A stretch of 64,000 nt of DNA from Pyronema omphalodes (lineage: Eukaryota; Ascomycota; Pezizomycetes; Pezizales; Pyronemataceae). Position numbers and translations under genes: made by a program. Location: NCBI GenBank assembly GCA_024516155.1, contig JAJJXM010000087.1, positions 62,001 through 126,000 of the forward strand. Direction: 5' to 3'. The notes beneath the pieces are model-generated. The model was not told the DNA's origin. It ran no database searches and worked only from the letters and a program-made list of their open reading frames with translations. Positions within the stretch are counted from its first letter, which is position 1. The number at the start of each line of letters is the position of its first letter. Shown in pieces: positions 11,540-23,025 of the stretch.

Positions 11540-14469
11540 ATGTAAGTTCGACAACGCCGCCGTTCGCACAACAATCACCGATCAATACTAATGTTTCAAA
11601 AGGTCTACAAGAATATTCGTAAGGGGTATTCCTCCCGGATTCACCGAAGCGGGTTTCCGCGCCCACTTCGAGAAACAGGGTGAATTGACCGATGTGCGAC
11701 TTATTCCGCATCGACGAATTGGATACATTGGGTACAAGACCACTGAGGCTGCTGAGGCCGCGGTCAAGTACTTCAATCGTTCCTACATTCGCATGTCAAA
11801 GATTTCTGTTGAGCTGGCAAAATCTGTTTGTACCCCGTTCTCGCTTACCCCGCCACGCGGTCACTGACAGATCCCGCAGGTATCCGAAAGCCAAAAATTC
11901 GTTCCCAAAAATCTGAATCGCCAGGCAGCTGCCCCAACAGGCAAGCCTGGTCAATCGGCTGCTTCGACTTCCGAGAACACACTCAAGCGTAAAGCTGATG
12001 CGTCTGAAAAGGACGCTCAGGAGCCTCCCAACAAGAAGCTGCAAGAGTTCATGGAGGTTATGGGCGCCGGTTCCAAGTCCAATACTTGGTCCAACGCCGA
12101 CCATGCTGCAAACCATGCAACTGTCCCTGTCGTGGAGGCTACCGAGGAAGATGATGAATACGTTGATCTTGTTCCTTTGAAGACTGCACCGGCCCCCATT
12201 GTTACGCCAGCACCACTACCAATTACTGAGACCGTTACTGCACCCTTGGAGACTCAAGACACTGACATGCAGGAATCAAATGAAGAGGTCAAGGCACCTG
12301 TCTCTGACGCAGACTGGCTTCGTTCTCGAACCAGCCGTCTGTTGGACCTGGTTGATGACGCTCCTGCTATTCTTACTAGCAATGTTCAGTCTACTCCTGC
12401 ATCTGTTGTGGCTTCAACACCCAACGTTGCAGTCCAGCCGGCGCCAGTTCCTGTACAGGCTGCGCAGCCTATGACTATTGATGAACCAAAGCTCTCTGAG
12501 ACTGAGCAGGCCATCCAAACTATTGAACAATCAGGGCGCCTGTTCGTCCGCAACTTACCATACACTGCTACTGAAGATGAAATCCGCCAGCACTTCTCCA
12601 CGTACGGTGAACTACAAGAGGTACTTACACCCCACACTCTCTCCATTACCTTTGCCCATTCCCCGCCTTTTATGATGATATCTATATGATAGGGACATCT
12701 TAGGCATGCTAGCATGTCGATGATTACCTTTTCAATCCAAGATAGTAGAAACCTCTGATATATGGCTTTTTATCTACTTTATTACGCATTGATTTTTCTG
12801 TATCAAGGCTAACCAACGCTCAATAGGTCCATCTTGCCGTTGATTCCAAATCACACAATAGTAAAGGGTTTGTCTATGTATTGTTCCAGAATCCTGCAGA
12901 AGCTGTGGATGCCTTTAAACACTTAGATGGGCGAGAATTCCAAGGACGCCTAATTCATATTCTACCTGCGGCTCCCAAAAGAGAAAATAAACTTGATGAA
13001 TATGCCATATCCAAACTCCCATTGAAGAAACAACGCGAGTTGAAGCGAAAGGCAGCAGCCTCTACCAACCAAATTTCTTGGAATCATCTGTACATGAATG
13101 TAATTGAAATCCGTGTTCTTTCCGCGTGCTTTTTCCATCCTGTATCCACATGCTAATAGCATACCCAGGCCGACGCCGTAGTCTCAGCCGTAGCCCAGAA
13201 GTTAGGAGTCGCCAAAACCGACATCCTCGACCCTACCAATTCCGATGCCGCCGTAAAACAAGCCCTCGCAGAAGCCGACACAATCGCTGAAGCTAAAGCC
13301 TTCTTCACTGCCTCGGGAGTCGACCTCAAGGCCTTCGAACAAAAGGAACGTGATGACAAAATCATCCTCCTCAAGAACTTCCCTCACGGCACCAAACCCG
13401 ATGAACTCCGCAAATTGATTTCCGACTTTGGAACCGTCCGCCAGTTCATCATGCAACCCCACGGACTCCTCGCCATCGCCGAATTCGAGACTCCCGCCGA
13501 GGGTCGTGCAGCTCTCAAAAACCTCGCCTACCGTCGCTTCAAGGATGGTATCCTCTACCTCGAGAAGGGTCCCAAGGGCTTATTCACTGGCTCAGCACCA
13601 GTCCTTCCTCCTACTACCGTCGGCAACACTGGTGTCGAAGCCAAGATTTCTTCCTTGGATCTCAAAGATGCTCCCACCGCAGACACTGCCACCGATAATA
13701 TCACCACCCTCTTCGTTCGCAACTTGTCATTCAACACTAGCGCCGATGGATTCACCAAGGCCTTCCAGCACTTGCCTGGCTTCATGTGGGCCAGACTCAA
13801 GACCAAGACTGATCCTAAGAAGCCCGGACAGGTTCTTAGCATGGGTTTCGGATTCGTTGGTTTCAAGGAACCTGAGAATGCGAAATACGCACTTGGAGAG
13901 ATGGATGGACAATCACTTGACGGTCATAAGCTGCTGGTGAAGATGGCGAACCGTGGAGCTGATGCCGGAGAAACTACCAAGAAGGCCGATGAGAAGAAGA
14001 ACAAGGAAGCTCAGGGTACCAAGATTGTCATCAAGAACTTGCCCTTCGAAGTTTCCAAGCAAGATATCAGAAGCTTATTCGGGTATGTCATACCATTTCT
14101 CTCCCGTAACCTCATCATTTCTTGTCGCTAACACAAACCCCCAGTAAATTCGGTACTCTCCGTTCCGTTCGTATGCCCAAGAAAATCGGGAACAAAACCC
14201 GTGGATTCGCCTTCGCCGAATTCGTCACACCTCGCGAAGCCGCAAACGCTATGGAATCGCTTAAGGAAACTCATCTTTTGGGTCGTCGTTTGGTTCTGGA
14301 TTATGCTCAGCAGAACTCTGAAGATGCTGAGGAGGAGATTGAGAAGATGACCAAGAAGGCGGCGAAACAGAGTGAAATGGTTGCCCTGCAGAGACTTAAG
14401 GAGAAGTCCAAGTCCAAGATTGTGTTGGATGAAAGTGGGGCTGTGGATGAGGGGATGGAGATGGATTAG
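11540..14469 (+). CDS. MRD1: MRD1, five-RRM protein of the 90S pre-ribosome
   Basis: MRD1 is an essential nucleolar factor that binds pre-rRNA and U3 snoRNA regions for 18S rRNA processing. Exons are 11540-11541, 11603-11825, 11880-12620, 12827-13099, 13169-14082 and 14145-14469. They total 2478 nt and encode 825 aa, close to the usual fungal length. There are five RRMs. RRM1 starts at residue 2 (M-S-T-R-I-F-V-R-G). RRM2 follows an acidic, Ala/Pro-rich linker (G-R-L-F-V-R-N-L-P). RRM3 has I-I-L-L-K-N-F-P, RRM4 has T-L-F-V-R-N-L-S, and RRM5 has K-I-V-I-K-N-L-P. The W-L-R-S-R-T-S-R-L-L-D-L segment before RRM2 is also typical. The initiator ATG is split AT|G by the first intron (11542-11602, donor gtaagt, branch site TACTAAT). 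The unspliced ATG is followed at once by TAA, so splicing is required. Confidence 0.93.
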
Positions 14470-15562
14470 AGGATACGTCGGGGGTGAAAAGGTGATGGCG
14501 GTTGGGTGTGGATGGGCTGGACGATGGGGGAAGGTGGAGGGGGAGTAATGTGTGGTTGATATTGGGAACATAGTGGGAAACATAGGAGGAGAAGCAGGAG
14601 CCAGAGACACCCAGGAAGTCCCGCACAGCACCGCACAGCACCGCACAGCACCGCACCGCAAAGGTAAACAAAAAGTTATGCTTCGAACAAATATCATGGG
14701 ATTCGGCTTGGGAAAAATTATGGCGTTTGGGTTGTTTGTTATTTTTTGGTTAATTTTTTCTGTATTTAGTCTGTAGGAATTGGAAACTGGAAATGGAAAA
14801 AGCTTGTTTCTTTTACTTTGTGATCCTTGTGTTGAGAGTGCTGAGAATAAAAGGTATTAACCAACCAACTGCGGTGATTTTTGATTTCAGTCAAGAATAA
14901 TGTTATGATGCTATATTCACCGTTTCTACACTTTCATACTTCCAACAAATAAAGGAAATCCGAAAGCTCGATAATCCTTCGCAACCCCCCTATTGTCTTT
15001 TTTTTCTCCTTCCAAACTACCCTGCTGCTGAAATATAATCGACACCCGCCTCCAAAACCCGCCGTGACATGACGGCAACCTCTCATTTCCACGCACACCT
15101 TTTGTCCGTATTCTACCTTTGAATGTTGCCATAAATACAGTAAAATCTCCAGCAGCCAAGTATCTGATACTCAGCATCCCAATCCTCAGCATCACCACCC
15201 CACAATACTAACCCAATTCCATCTTCTTTATATCCCAAAAAAACGTAAAAATTTTAATACCTTCGGACCATCGGTGTGTAGTTATGCCGTTACTGCTACT
15301 GCGACTGTTAATTCTGCTGCTGCTTTATATTTGTCTGCTTGTTGGATTATCTACTTATCTACTTACACACTTTCTTTTCCGTTCTTTTCTTTTCTTTTCT
15401 TTTGCTTTGATTTTGCTTTGGATTTTGATATGTGATGCTGGCTATATACATACATACATAGATAGGTACTTACACATTCATGTATTGGCTTGGGATTTTG
15501 ATGAGCCGGAACGCGGAATTCAGCTGGTATTTTCGGTTGGGATTGTCGGATTAAAGTAAAGT
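14470..15562. other. Intergenic; short CCGCACAGCA tandem repeat
   Basis: This is the 3' flank of MRD1. A 10-bp unit CCGCACAGCA is repeated about four times at 14621-14660. Open frames here are unsupported by any motif. Confidence 0.5.
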
Positions 15563-15793
15563 GGGGAACTTCCCGTAAGACCATAGCAACGCTTTTTCTA
15601 TTACATTTTCGAACAAAACACAATGTCATCCAATCAGTCAAGAGTTGTAACTCTGAAATTACAAAGGCATTGGGGTTAGAGACGCGCTCAATCGTGATAA
15701 GCGAAATCGTAACAATTTACGGTATTAATCTGCAGTAAATGCAATAGAAAAATTGTTGCTATAGCGTGTCTATAGCCTTACGGGAAGTTCTCC
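15563..15793. mobile_element. MITE-like element with terminal inverted repeats
   Basis: The left end starts GGGGAACTTCCCGTAAG at 15563. The right end, read on the minus strand from 15793, starts GGAGAACTTCCCGTAAGG. Beyond these 17 bases both arms continue with the related pieces CTATAGCAAC / CATAGCAAC and TTTTTCTATT, giving imperfect inverted repeats of about 40-50 bases around a core of roughly 130 bases. There is no coding capacity. Each end is flanked within a few bases by a TA (AAGTAAAG on both sides), which would fit Tc1/mariner-pogo target choice, but the exact boundary is uncertain. Size and structure fit a non-autonomous DNA transposon. Confidence 0.65.
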
Positions 15794-16403
15794 AGTGAAG
15801 TAAAGTCAAGTAAAGAAAGTCAATATTCCTAGTGTTCTAATTTTCTGGCTGTTGTAGCGCTTCTCCTCAATTTCGTCATTTTACTTCTGTTTTTGACTTG
15901 TCCTGATGTTGGCTGGCCGCTGTATATAGCTGGGTACGTACATTATGTACATACAACCCATCACCCAGCCTACTCGAGTCAACAGAATTCAATTCATTTG
16001 ACTTATTTTCATAAAAGCTATCAGCATAGTAAAAAGGACTTTGAAAAGACTCTTCCAGTTTTGTATCTTCCTACTTGTCGTTCGTTGCGTTTCTTCTAAA
16101 TTTCGTCATAATCCTTTCTCTTGCCCCGGTACTTGCTGAAGCTGGATGCGTATGTACATCTTCGCCTGAATAACCCAGCCTCTCTAACCGAGCGGGGTCA
16201 AGCGTCTCGTTTCCCTTGGATTCCCTTGGTTGCCTTCGTAGTTTGGACTCGGGTTCGGCCTGTTAGCCTATTAGCCTGCTATCCTGGCAGCCGACGCCGT
16301 ACATACCCACACAGCGCGCCTTCGCCGCACCAAGTTCCAACTCCATCAGAAACCATCATTCAACCCCAACACCAACAACAATAACAACAGCAATAACATC
16401 ATA
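15794..16403. other. Intergenic, promoter side of the GLTP gene
   Basis: No gene is seen. The last 60 bases before the ATG at 16404 are CAA/CAC-rich, unstructured leader sequence of the kind common before fungal starts. Confidence 0.45.
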
Positions 16404-17717
16404 ATGTCTACCTACTTCGATACCGCAAAGCGCAACTTTAAGGATGTCCCGGTTGACGCCTCCGGAAAGGTCTCTACTTCCGAGTACCTTGAGGCTGCGG
16501 AGAGCGCGGTGGCTTTGTTCGGTATGTACGCGATGAGCTATGAGCTATGGGGTAGTGGAGATAGCTATGGGTTGCAGCTGCGGGTCGAGGGAGGAGCGGG
16601 GAAGGGAGAAACAATGAAGGGGAAAAGATAGGAGGAGGAATAGAGTACACGAAGATGAATACAGTAGCTAACAACAACCCTCCAGATCTCCTCGGAAACA
16701 AAGCCTTCGTTCCCGTCCAGAAGGACATGACCGGCAACGTGAAGGTAGCTCTCTTTACCTCCTATTCCTCCGCATCACCTCTTCCGTCCACATTCCATCC
16801 GGCCACAGCACAGAGAATCAACAGAACTAACAAAACCCCACAGAAACTCCGTGACAGACAGCTCGCCCACCCCGACCAAAGCGCTACTATCCAGGACCTT
16901 GTCAACAACGAGCTTGCTAGCGGTTCTAAGACTGCTTCTGAGGGTTTGCTTTGGTTGCTTCGGTAGGATTGCCCTTGGTTGTTCCTGTTTCCCCGCTGCT
17001 GGGTGTCGCGCTGCTTGAGAATGCTTAAGAATTGCGGGGTTGCGTACAACACTTGTTGCGTTTGTATATCAATTGCTGGAGGCGACGTGGCTGGAACGCA
17101 CACACGGAGCTATAAGCTATGGGCTATGAGCTACCTTGCGGCTCTGCGCTGAACCGCTGTATCGCGATGCCTTCGGAATGTCGGGGTTTCGGGATGGCAG
17201 CGGCGGCAGGGGCTTCTCAGCGTTGTGGCGTTACTGCGATGCGATGATGTGACGATGTGGCGTTGACAAGCTGCCGCTTTGTGGCTTGGTAGTTTTGCAG
17301 CTCTGCAGCTCTGCAGCTTCGAAAGCCCACATCACAATCTCCTGCGGTTCTCCACTGTTTCTCGCTATTCCCGCACCCATACATCTTCAAGCTTATCATC
17401 AAACCTGTACTAACAACTTCCCTAGTGCACAAGACTTCACTCTTCAAGCTCTCAACAAGAACCAAGCCTCTCCCACCGAAGAGCTAACCCAGTCCTTCAC
17501 CGCCGCCTACGAAAGCACCCTCAAGAAGCACCACAACTTTGTCGTAAAGGGAATTTTTGCTGTCGCTATGAAGGCTTGTCCTTACAGAGTTGATTTCTAT
17601 AAGAAACTTGGTGATGACCAGGAGAAGGTTTCGGCTCAGATGAAGGAGTGGCTTGCGGCCTTGGATAAGATTGTTGGTATTTTGAGTGTGTTCATTGCAG
17701 AGAAGAACATTAGCTAG
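16404..17717 (+). CDS. Glycolipid transfer protein (GLTP / HET-C2 family)
   Basis: GLTP-fold proteins move glycosphingolipids between membranes from the cytosol. The Podospora member HET-C2 acts in vegetative incompatibility. Exons 16404-16521, 16686-16744, 16844-16962 and 17426-17717 total 588 nt and encode 195 aa, the normal size. The lipid-headgroup residues are present: D53, N57 and K60 in the D-M-T-G-N-V-K-K-L motif, W96 in G-L-L-W-L-L-R, and a histidine in L-K-K-H-H-N-F. The opening M-S-T-Y-F-D-T-A-K-R and the end V-F-I-A-E-K-N are also family-like. The third intron is 463 nt, much longer than the others here, with a perfect TACTAAC branch site near 17409. Without that splice the frame stops right after W-L-L-R. 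Confidence 0.92.
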
Positions 17718-18351
17718 AAGCTAGATGCAAGATGCGAGGCGCCCGGAGGACGGGGGGGAAAGAGGGATGGCAGGGGAGGGATGCCGAAGTTATTTTTTCA
17801 TCTATAAACATTTGAATCATCAGATGAGATGGGGATTTCTCGGGATAAGAATTGAGGCGGTTAATGTTATTTCTTAGTTTAAGATTGGAAGAAACAGAAA
17901 ATTTAATATACGGAAAATTATAGGCTTTCCTGCAAAAGCCGGTAAAAACAATCTGTTTATTTCTGATAAAGAACATAAATCATGACATTCCCGGCGTGCA
18001 ACACAATATTGGACGGCTTACATCTAGAGCAAGGACTCGAAGTGAAGAACTTGCAGAAGATTTCTCGAATAAATCGAAGACAAACCCAAGATTACCAAAA
18101 TCCACAACTTTCGTAACATAAACCCACTCTCGCAATATTTCACCATAACCCAAAAACTCATCCTATACCATCCGGATCAGTGTATACAATGATTGGTGTA
18201 GATCACGTAATTCATTCACAACCGGTAACAGGTGTTGAAATTATAATCAAGATAACCTCTAAAAAATGCGTATAGTTTACATATATATACTCCTCATCTA
18301 TTACATACACATTATCCCCCCCCCCCCCCCCCCATCCTACTCCACCCCAGA
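17718..18351. other. Intergenic between convergent GLTP and secreted-protein gene A
   Basis: This is AT-rich spacer. A run of 18 C lies at 18316-18333, just past the stop of secreted gene A. I see no gene. Confidence 0.5.
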
Positions 18352-18916
18352 TTAGAAAGCATTAGGACACCGTTCCCCACACTTAAAACTACTAATCCGT
18401 TTCTTATGATGATCCCCAAGTTCTGCGTGTCGTCGATTTTCTGCCGTGAATAGATGTTCTTTACAATTCTGGTCGTCATAGAAGGTACAGCAGCCGCCTT
18501 CTACACTGTAGGATATTATCCTTTGAGATATTAGCTTGTATCTCGCGGAGGTAAGCTTGTTTCATGGTGTCAAGCCCTGCCTCCGGGATGTGGTGATGCG
18601 GTAGGGGAAATAAGGACAGGAGGGTATAAAAGATTGGATATCGAAGGAAAACTAACACATTATCATGATTCGGCCCAGATAAAGCTCGGCATATCATAAA
18701 CTCGGGGAAGCGTGTATAACAGTCTTGGTAGTTGGCTTCGCGACAGTATTTTAGACGTACGTAGGGGATGTGCATTCCGAAGTTTCGTTTGGTTATTTCT
18801 GCGGCTGGGAGAGGGGGGGCTTGGTTACGGATGCCGGGGATGGCGGGAATGGCAAATGTGGAGGGGATTGTGAGGAGGAATGTTGTGAGCAGAGTAAGAT
18901 GGGTTGGGGTATGCAT
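18352..18916 (-). CDS. Small secreted 8-Cys protein A (Greek-key-like family)
   Basis: The function is unknown. Two exons (18916-18657, 18520-18352) encode 142 aa. Residues 1-22 form a clean signal peptide ending S-T-F-A, followed by a short pro-like segment with a K-R pair. The mature part has eight cysteines spaced C-x7-C-x9-C-x20-CC-x7-C-x27-C-x3-C. Each half ends in an I-S-S/I-S-Y motif and the second half opens G-G-C-C-T-F-Y-D, the pattern of beta/gamma-crystallin-like Greek-key domains in small secreted fungal proteins (inferred, not proven). A donor at AATGT|gttagt restores the phase-2 junction used by its three relatives. The alternative donor two bases earlier would add a longer insert. 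This copy lacks the second intron found in B, C and D. A TATATAAA box lies about 110 bases upstream. Confidence 0.75.
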
Positions 18917-20655
18917 TTTCTTTTAACGACGGTGGAGAATGGATAAAGGGTGGTTGATAGGCGGCTAGTTGATAGACGGCGATATTTCTGTTAGAGAATC
19001 GAAATATTCGAAAGAATTGCTGGTTTATATATCTCGAATTGTACTTCCTAGGTTCCCTATAGGTTCTTGCCCCAATGCACTTTCACCATAATTTAGAGAA
19101 ACATTCCAGACAAGTGCAAAATATTAATATCCTCAGCAAGCCCCAGGCAGCAGGCAAATTCGAAGTAAGGGCTGGATTTTGTCAGGTACCCTAAACGACT
19201 TTATGGATATATGATACCTGGTATACTTAAGTTTTGACGCGCGGGGACTATTACTGGTACTGTTGAGTTTCTGTATTTTTATATTGCTAAAGTTGTATCT
19301 GTATTGAATACCCTGAAATGCCGTTTTGTACCGTGCTTCTGAAATGCTGAAATTCTGGTAGTTTTGGAGTAATGGGCGGAATGTTTGGAGGATCAAATAT
19401 GAAAGATTAAAAGATGAAAGATGAAAGATGAAAGATGAAAGATGAAAGATGAAAGATGAAAGATGAAAGATGAAAGATGAAAGATGAAAGATGAAAGATG
19501 AAAGATGAAAGATGAAAGATGAAAGATGAAAGATGAAAGGCCGGTTCTCAAAGCGAAACTTATATAAACTTCTATATCAGTGATTTCTTGATTTCTTAAC
19601 AAGAAAGGTATGGATGCATTCAATAGCACAGAAAACACGGCTTCGTAAATAATACCCGGATGCTATGCATATCATTTCATTCCGATCATATCGATATGAG
19701 TGTCTATTCATTGATACACCTGAATCTCTGCTCTTCTGGTAGCTATAGTCTAGATGTTTTCCGCTTGGGAGTGGTATTCCCGAACACTTGTACATACGCT
19801 GCATGTTTTGATTTTGATTTGATTTTGATTATACACTGACCGAGGCCTGAGACGCCTATGCAGGACGCTACAAAAAAAAAACCTTTAATCCCGTCTTCGT
19901 GACTAAGGTCACATAGTGTGGCCCCCCGATTCATATGCTGTATGTAAGGGGGGTGCACGTGACTTTCATTAACACAAGTGAGATGTTATGAGGTAATGTA
20001 TGCATGTAGGTACTTCGCTTGTTTGATAGGCATAGCAACTGCGTGCTGATTTGAGAGGGCAACGGATGTTGATATTAAAAACTCTCCACTTGATATCATG
20101 GTATTGGACGTGAGTAGTGCGGACGAGATATTAAGGCATGCTTTTGAGTGCTTTACAGCAATGTTGTGTCACTATCTATAAAGGAGACAGAGTTCAGCAG
20201 GGCAGGAACACGGGTTGAAAGAAACCGGCGAGAATAATTGTGTTTTGTCGAAAGCTGGTGATAACTATCGAAGTCTGTTAACACAGTATGGTGTAACATT
20301 CACAAATAGATGGCGGTCATCAACTGGATAATAATCACGGGCGATCATTAATTCCGAAAGGACTGGGGACCCGGATCTGCTTACGTTAATGAGTATAGTC
20401 GTCCTACATAGGACACTTGTTCAGTAGAACTACTCCGTAATCGAACAAATGAACAAGCCAACCGAATAACTTTGAACTTTAAAGTTGACGAGTATATTTG
20501 CCTCACTTCAGTATTTCCATAGAACCAGCTCTCCATCTTCGTCTTGAACCATCACCCCACCCAAAAGTCCCTATCACCCCCAGAATCGCCGACCCCAGCT
20601 GACCGTAAATTCATCACCAGCTCCATCATGATATCAATTCCCTTATCGTGCGGCA
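18917..20655. repeat. Gene-poor spacer with a (GATGAAA)n microsatellite
   Basis: The 7-bp unit GATGAAA is repeated about 18 times at roughly 19411-19539 with hardly a break. On the minus strand this makes an open frame of S-S-F-I-F-H-L repeats, which is an artefact of the repeat. The rest (19.5-20.65 kb) is AT-rich with no recognisable gene. Confidence 0.7.
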
Positions 20656-21215
20656 TTACCGAATTGGAGGACAAGTATCAGCACACTTGATACTCGAAAT
20701 ACGGTCATTATGTTCCTACCAATACATTAGTAACCATACTACTGTCTGGCTCCATCGCGGGTGGGGGGAAGGGGGAGTGTATTATGCCTACCGGTCCAAT
20801 CAAATTATGCGCTCTATTAGTAGCCGAAAACAATTGTCCCGTGCAATTATCATTATCATAGAATGCACAGCATCCTCTTACGACTCTGTACGATGTGATC
20901 CTGTTTGTTTTATATAAGTTAGCTACTGTTGTGGTCATGAGAGTGGAAGGATGATGGTATGAGTTATGAGGGTCGGGAATGAAAGGAGAAGTCAACGTAC
21001 GAATCATTATCAGCGCCGGATAATGGCATACATTCATCATTGTCCCGGAAGAGTTGATCACAGTCCCGGAAGTCTCGGTGTTTGCAGTAGACGAGGAAGA
21101 CCAATTGCCGCGCTGCGAGTGTGTTTGGTGAGGTGATGGGTTGGGGAAGGGCGTAGGCTGGGGATAGGAACAGAAGGAAAGAGAACATGGTGGCGAAAAA
21201 TAGTGGAAGCTGCAT
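20656..21215 (-). CDS. Small secreted 8-Cys protein B (Greek-key-like family)
   Basis: The function is unknown. Three exons (21215-21001, 20900-20792, 20715-20656) encode 127 aa. I start at M-Q-L-P-L-F-F because a typical signal peptide (to S-P-A-Y-A, about residue 22) follows at once; the open frame extends further upstream but looks non-coding. Cysteines are spaced C-x7-C-x9-C-x19-CC-x7-C-x27-C-x3-C. The first half ends D-N-D-S-I-T-S-Y-R-V, the second runs G-C-C-A-F-Y-D-N-D-N-C-T-G and closes H-N-D-R-I-S-S-I-K-C. Intron 1 (100 nt) is phase 2 between the two halves and intron 2 (76 nt) is phase 0 before H-N-D. Of the four this is the one whose sequence most resembles a textbook two-motif beta/gamma-crystallin unit. 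Confidence 0.8.
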
Positions 21216-22480
21216 TGTTGAATGTTGGTTTGAGATGTGAGTTGGAAACTTTATGATGATCAGAAAATCTGGGGAAGGAATTGGATAGTCGAGTGGAGAT
21301 TGGGGTTTAAATAAGAATATTGGGATTGTCAAGCCTGGGTATGACTTACCGCCACCGGACTGCTGTAATCCCTCCGGAGAATACCATGGAAAAACTCGAT
21401 ACGGCAGATGTATTCCTTTCGGATATCATCATCACTGATAGATGCCTAAGAATGCGCCTCCTGTAACATCGTTAGACAATGTGGCTTTGTACAGACTCAT
21501 CCAACAATAACCCCATCGAGTCAATACCCAGAAACCAAGACGTAATAACGTTACAATGCATCGTCTCACAATGTCAGCATTAGCCGGGTGATAATTCAAA
21601 ATCTTTCGCCACAGACTACAAAGAATGCATCCCGCATATGCTGTGTAATTGGCGCATAGACACAACACAAGAATATCAAGCACAAACAAGCATAGCTGCA
21701 ACCAATCTTCATTTTAACACCAAAGAAGGCATAAACATAAAAACAGAAACGTCGAAAGTCATAGGGTATTTTTTAGCCAGTCATATGATCGATGTCGCCC
21801 GTTTCATATGCTTCACTTCCAAGTGCATATGTTGGGGCAGTGATACCCATGGCTCGTCCCGGAGTGCACAGTTAAGTTCAGTTGCCAGTGGCGATAGGCT
21901 ATTGCGGCACAGTCCAGTGCAGTTTTAGATGGTAGTCGACTGTGATTAACTGCCGACTTCAGGGTTGAACGTCGAGGGTTGAGATGGTAGCCTGGATTCG
22001 GGTTGTGAAAATCGAAGTGTTGTTTTTGAGGTACATATCTTTCTCTCTGTTTCTTCAAAATCTATACCCCCCTGTAACCATTTTACAAATTTATCATTGT
22101 ACTGAGTATCATGGATTAAGCAATAGAAAAATGCGAAAATTTCTTCTATTGTAGAAAATCAGTTATGTAATTTCAACAACAAATCCTGGATACACAACCC
22201 ACCAAGTCCATATATCATGATCCTAATTCTCTCTCATTGTAGAACACCTGCATTATCTCTGCATCCCCGCGGTGTTTGCACTTCAGGACCCAGGACGGCA
22301 AATTTTGCAATTGGCTGTAGTACGAGGTACCGAATAAACCGTGATATGTGGTTCAGTCTCGTCTGCACCCCGGACTAGACTGGACGGACGGTATGGGACA
22401 TTAGCTGCCTTTATGAATTGAACGTACCACGATCACAACCCATCACGGGAGCATAACATGACATGTTTAATTCTGCAATT
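21216..22480. other. Intergenic, no gene seen
   Basis: This includes the upstream region of secreted gene B (a TATTTAAA-like box about 90 bases before the ATG). Nothing else could be supported. The short open frames lack motifs. Confidence 0.45.
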
Positions 22481-22499
22481 CGTAATTGCATCGTTGAGG

Positions 22500-22605
22500 G
22501 GGTGGCCCCAGTAGTTGAGTGATAGTACACTTGTTATTTTGGTGTAGGTATATCAATATATGCAACTGCTCATCAGGTAACGGGTTAGAATCCCGTGTAG
22601 CAGCT
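22500..22605 (+). repeat. tRNA-like sequence, possibly a SINE or tRNA relic
   Basis: A perfect T-arm is present: 5-bp stem ACGGG/CCCGT (22580-22584 with 22592-22596) around the 7-base loop TTAGAAT, i.e. a good Pol III B box. About 60 bases upstream TAGTTGAGTGATAG (22512-22525) resembles an A box. The bases flanking the two boxes do not pair as an acceptor stem, and I cannot fold a clean anticodon arm. It is therefore not a functional tRNA gene by eye; a tRNA-derived SINE or a relic is the better guess. Confidence 0.3.
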
Positions 22606-23025
22606 ACAGTTGTCACTTGTTTACAGTGGTTTATCGTCAAGCGAGGTTTACACACCGTTCAAGAAATGTAATCATTGTTACCTAATTTTATCATCATAGG
22701 TATACACAAGTAACAGAATAATGGCGCCAAGCTGTGGCTTTAGAAAATTCCGGAGCCTCACACAGTAGCTCAAACCATAAGTACATAATTGACTCGGATT
22801 CCATACATAATCAACACATGAATCCAATATCCACCTCATCAGACCGCCTGCCAAATATTTAACACCATCAAAATTGTCCTCACTAAATTTACAAAATCTT
22901 ATCTCTCTCTAGCCAACCAGTGTCAATTTCTCATCCAGAGATCCCTTCGACAATCAAAACCACCGTCACTATTCCTCATCCTCTATCTTCTATACCTCTT
23001 TCCACCAAGCTCCAGTCCCGAAGCC
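22606..23025. other. Intergenic, no gene seen
   Basis: This is AT-rich 3' flank of secreted gene C. No features are supported. Confidence 0.45.

Noticed and set aside
19393..19638. Minus-strand frame of S-S-F-I-F-H-L repeats
   Set aside because: It is only the translation of the 7-bp microsatellite.
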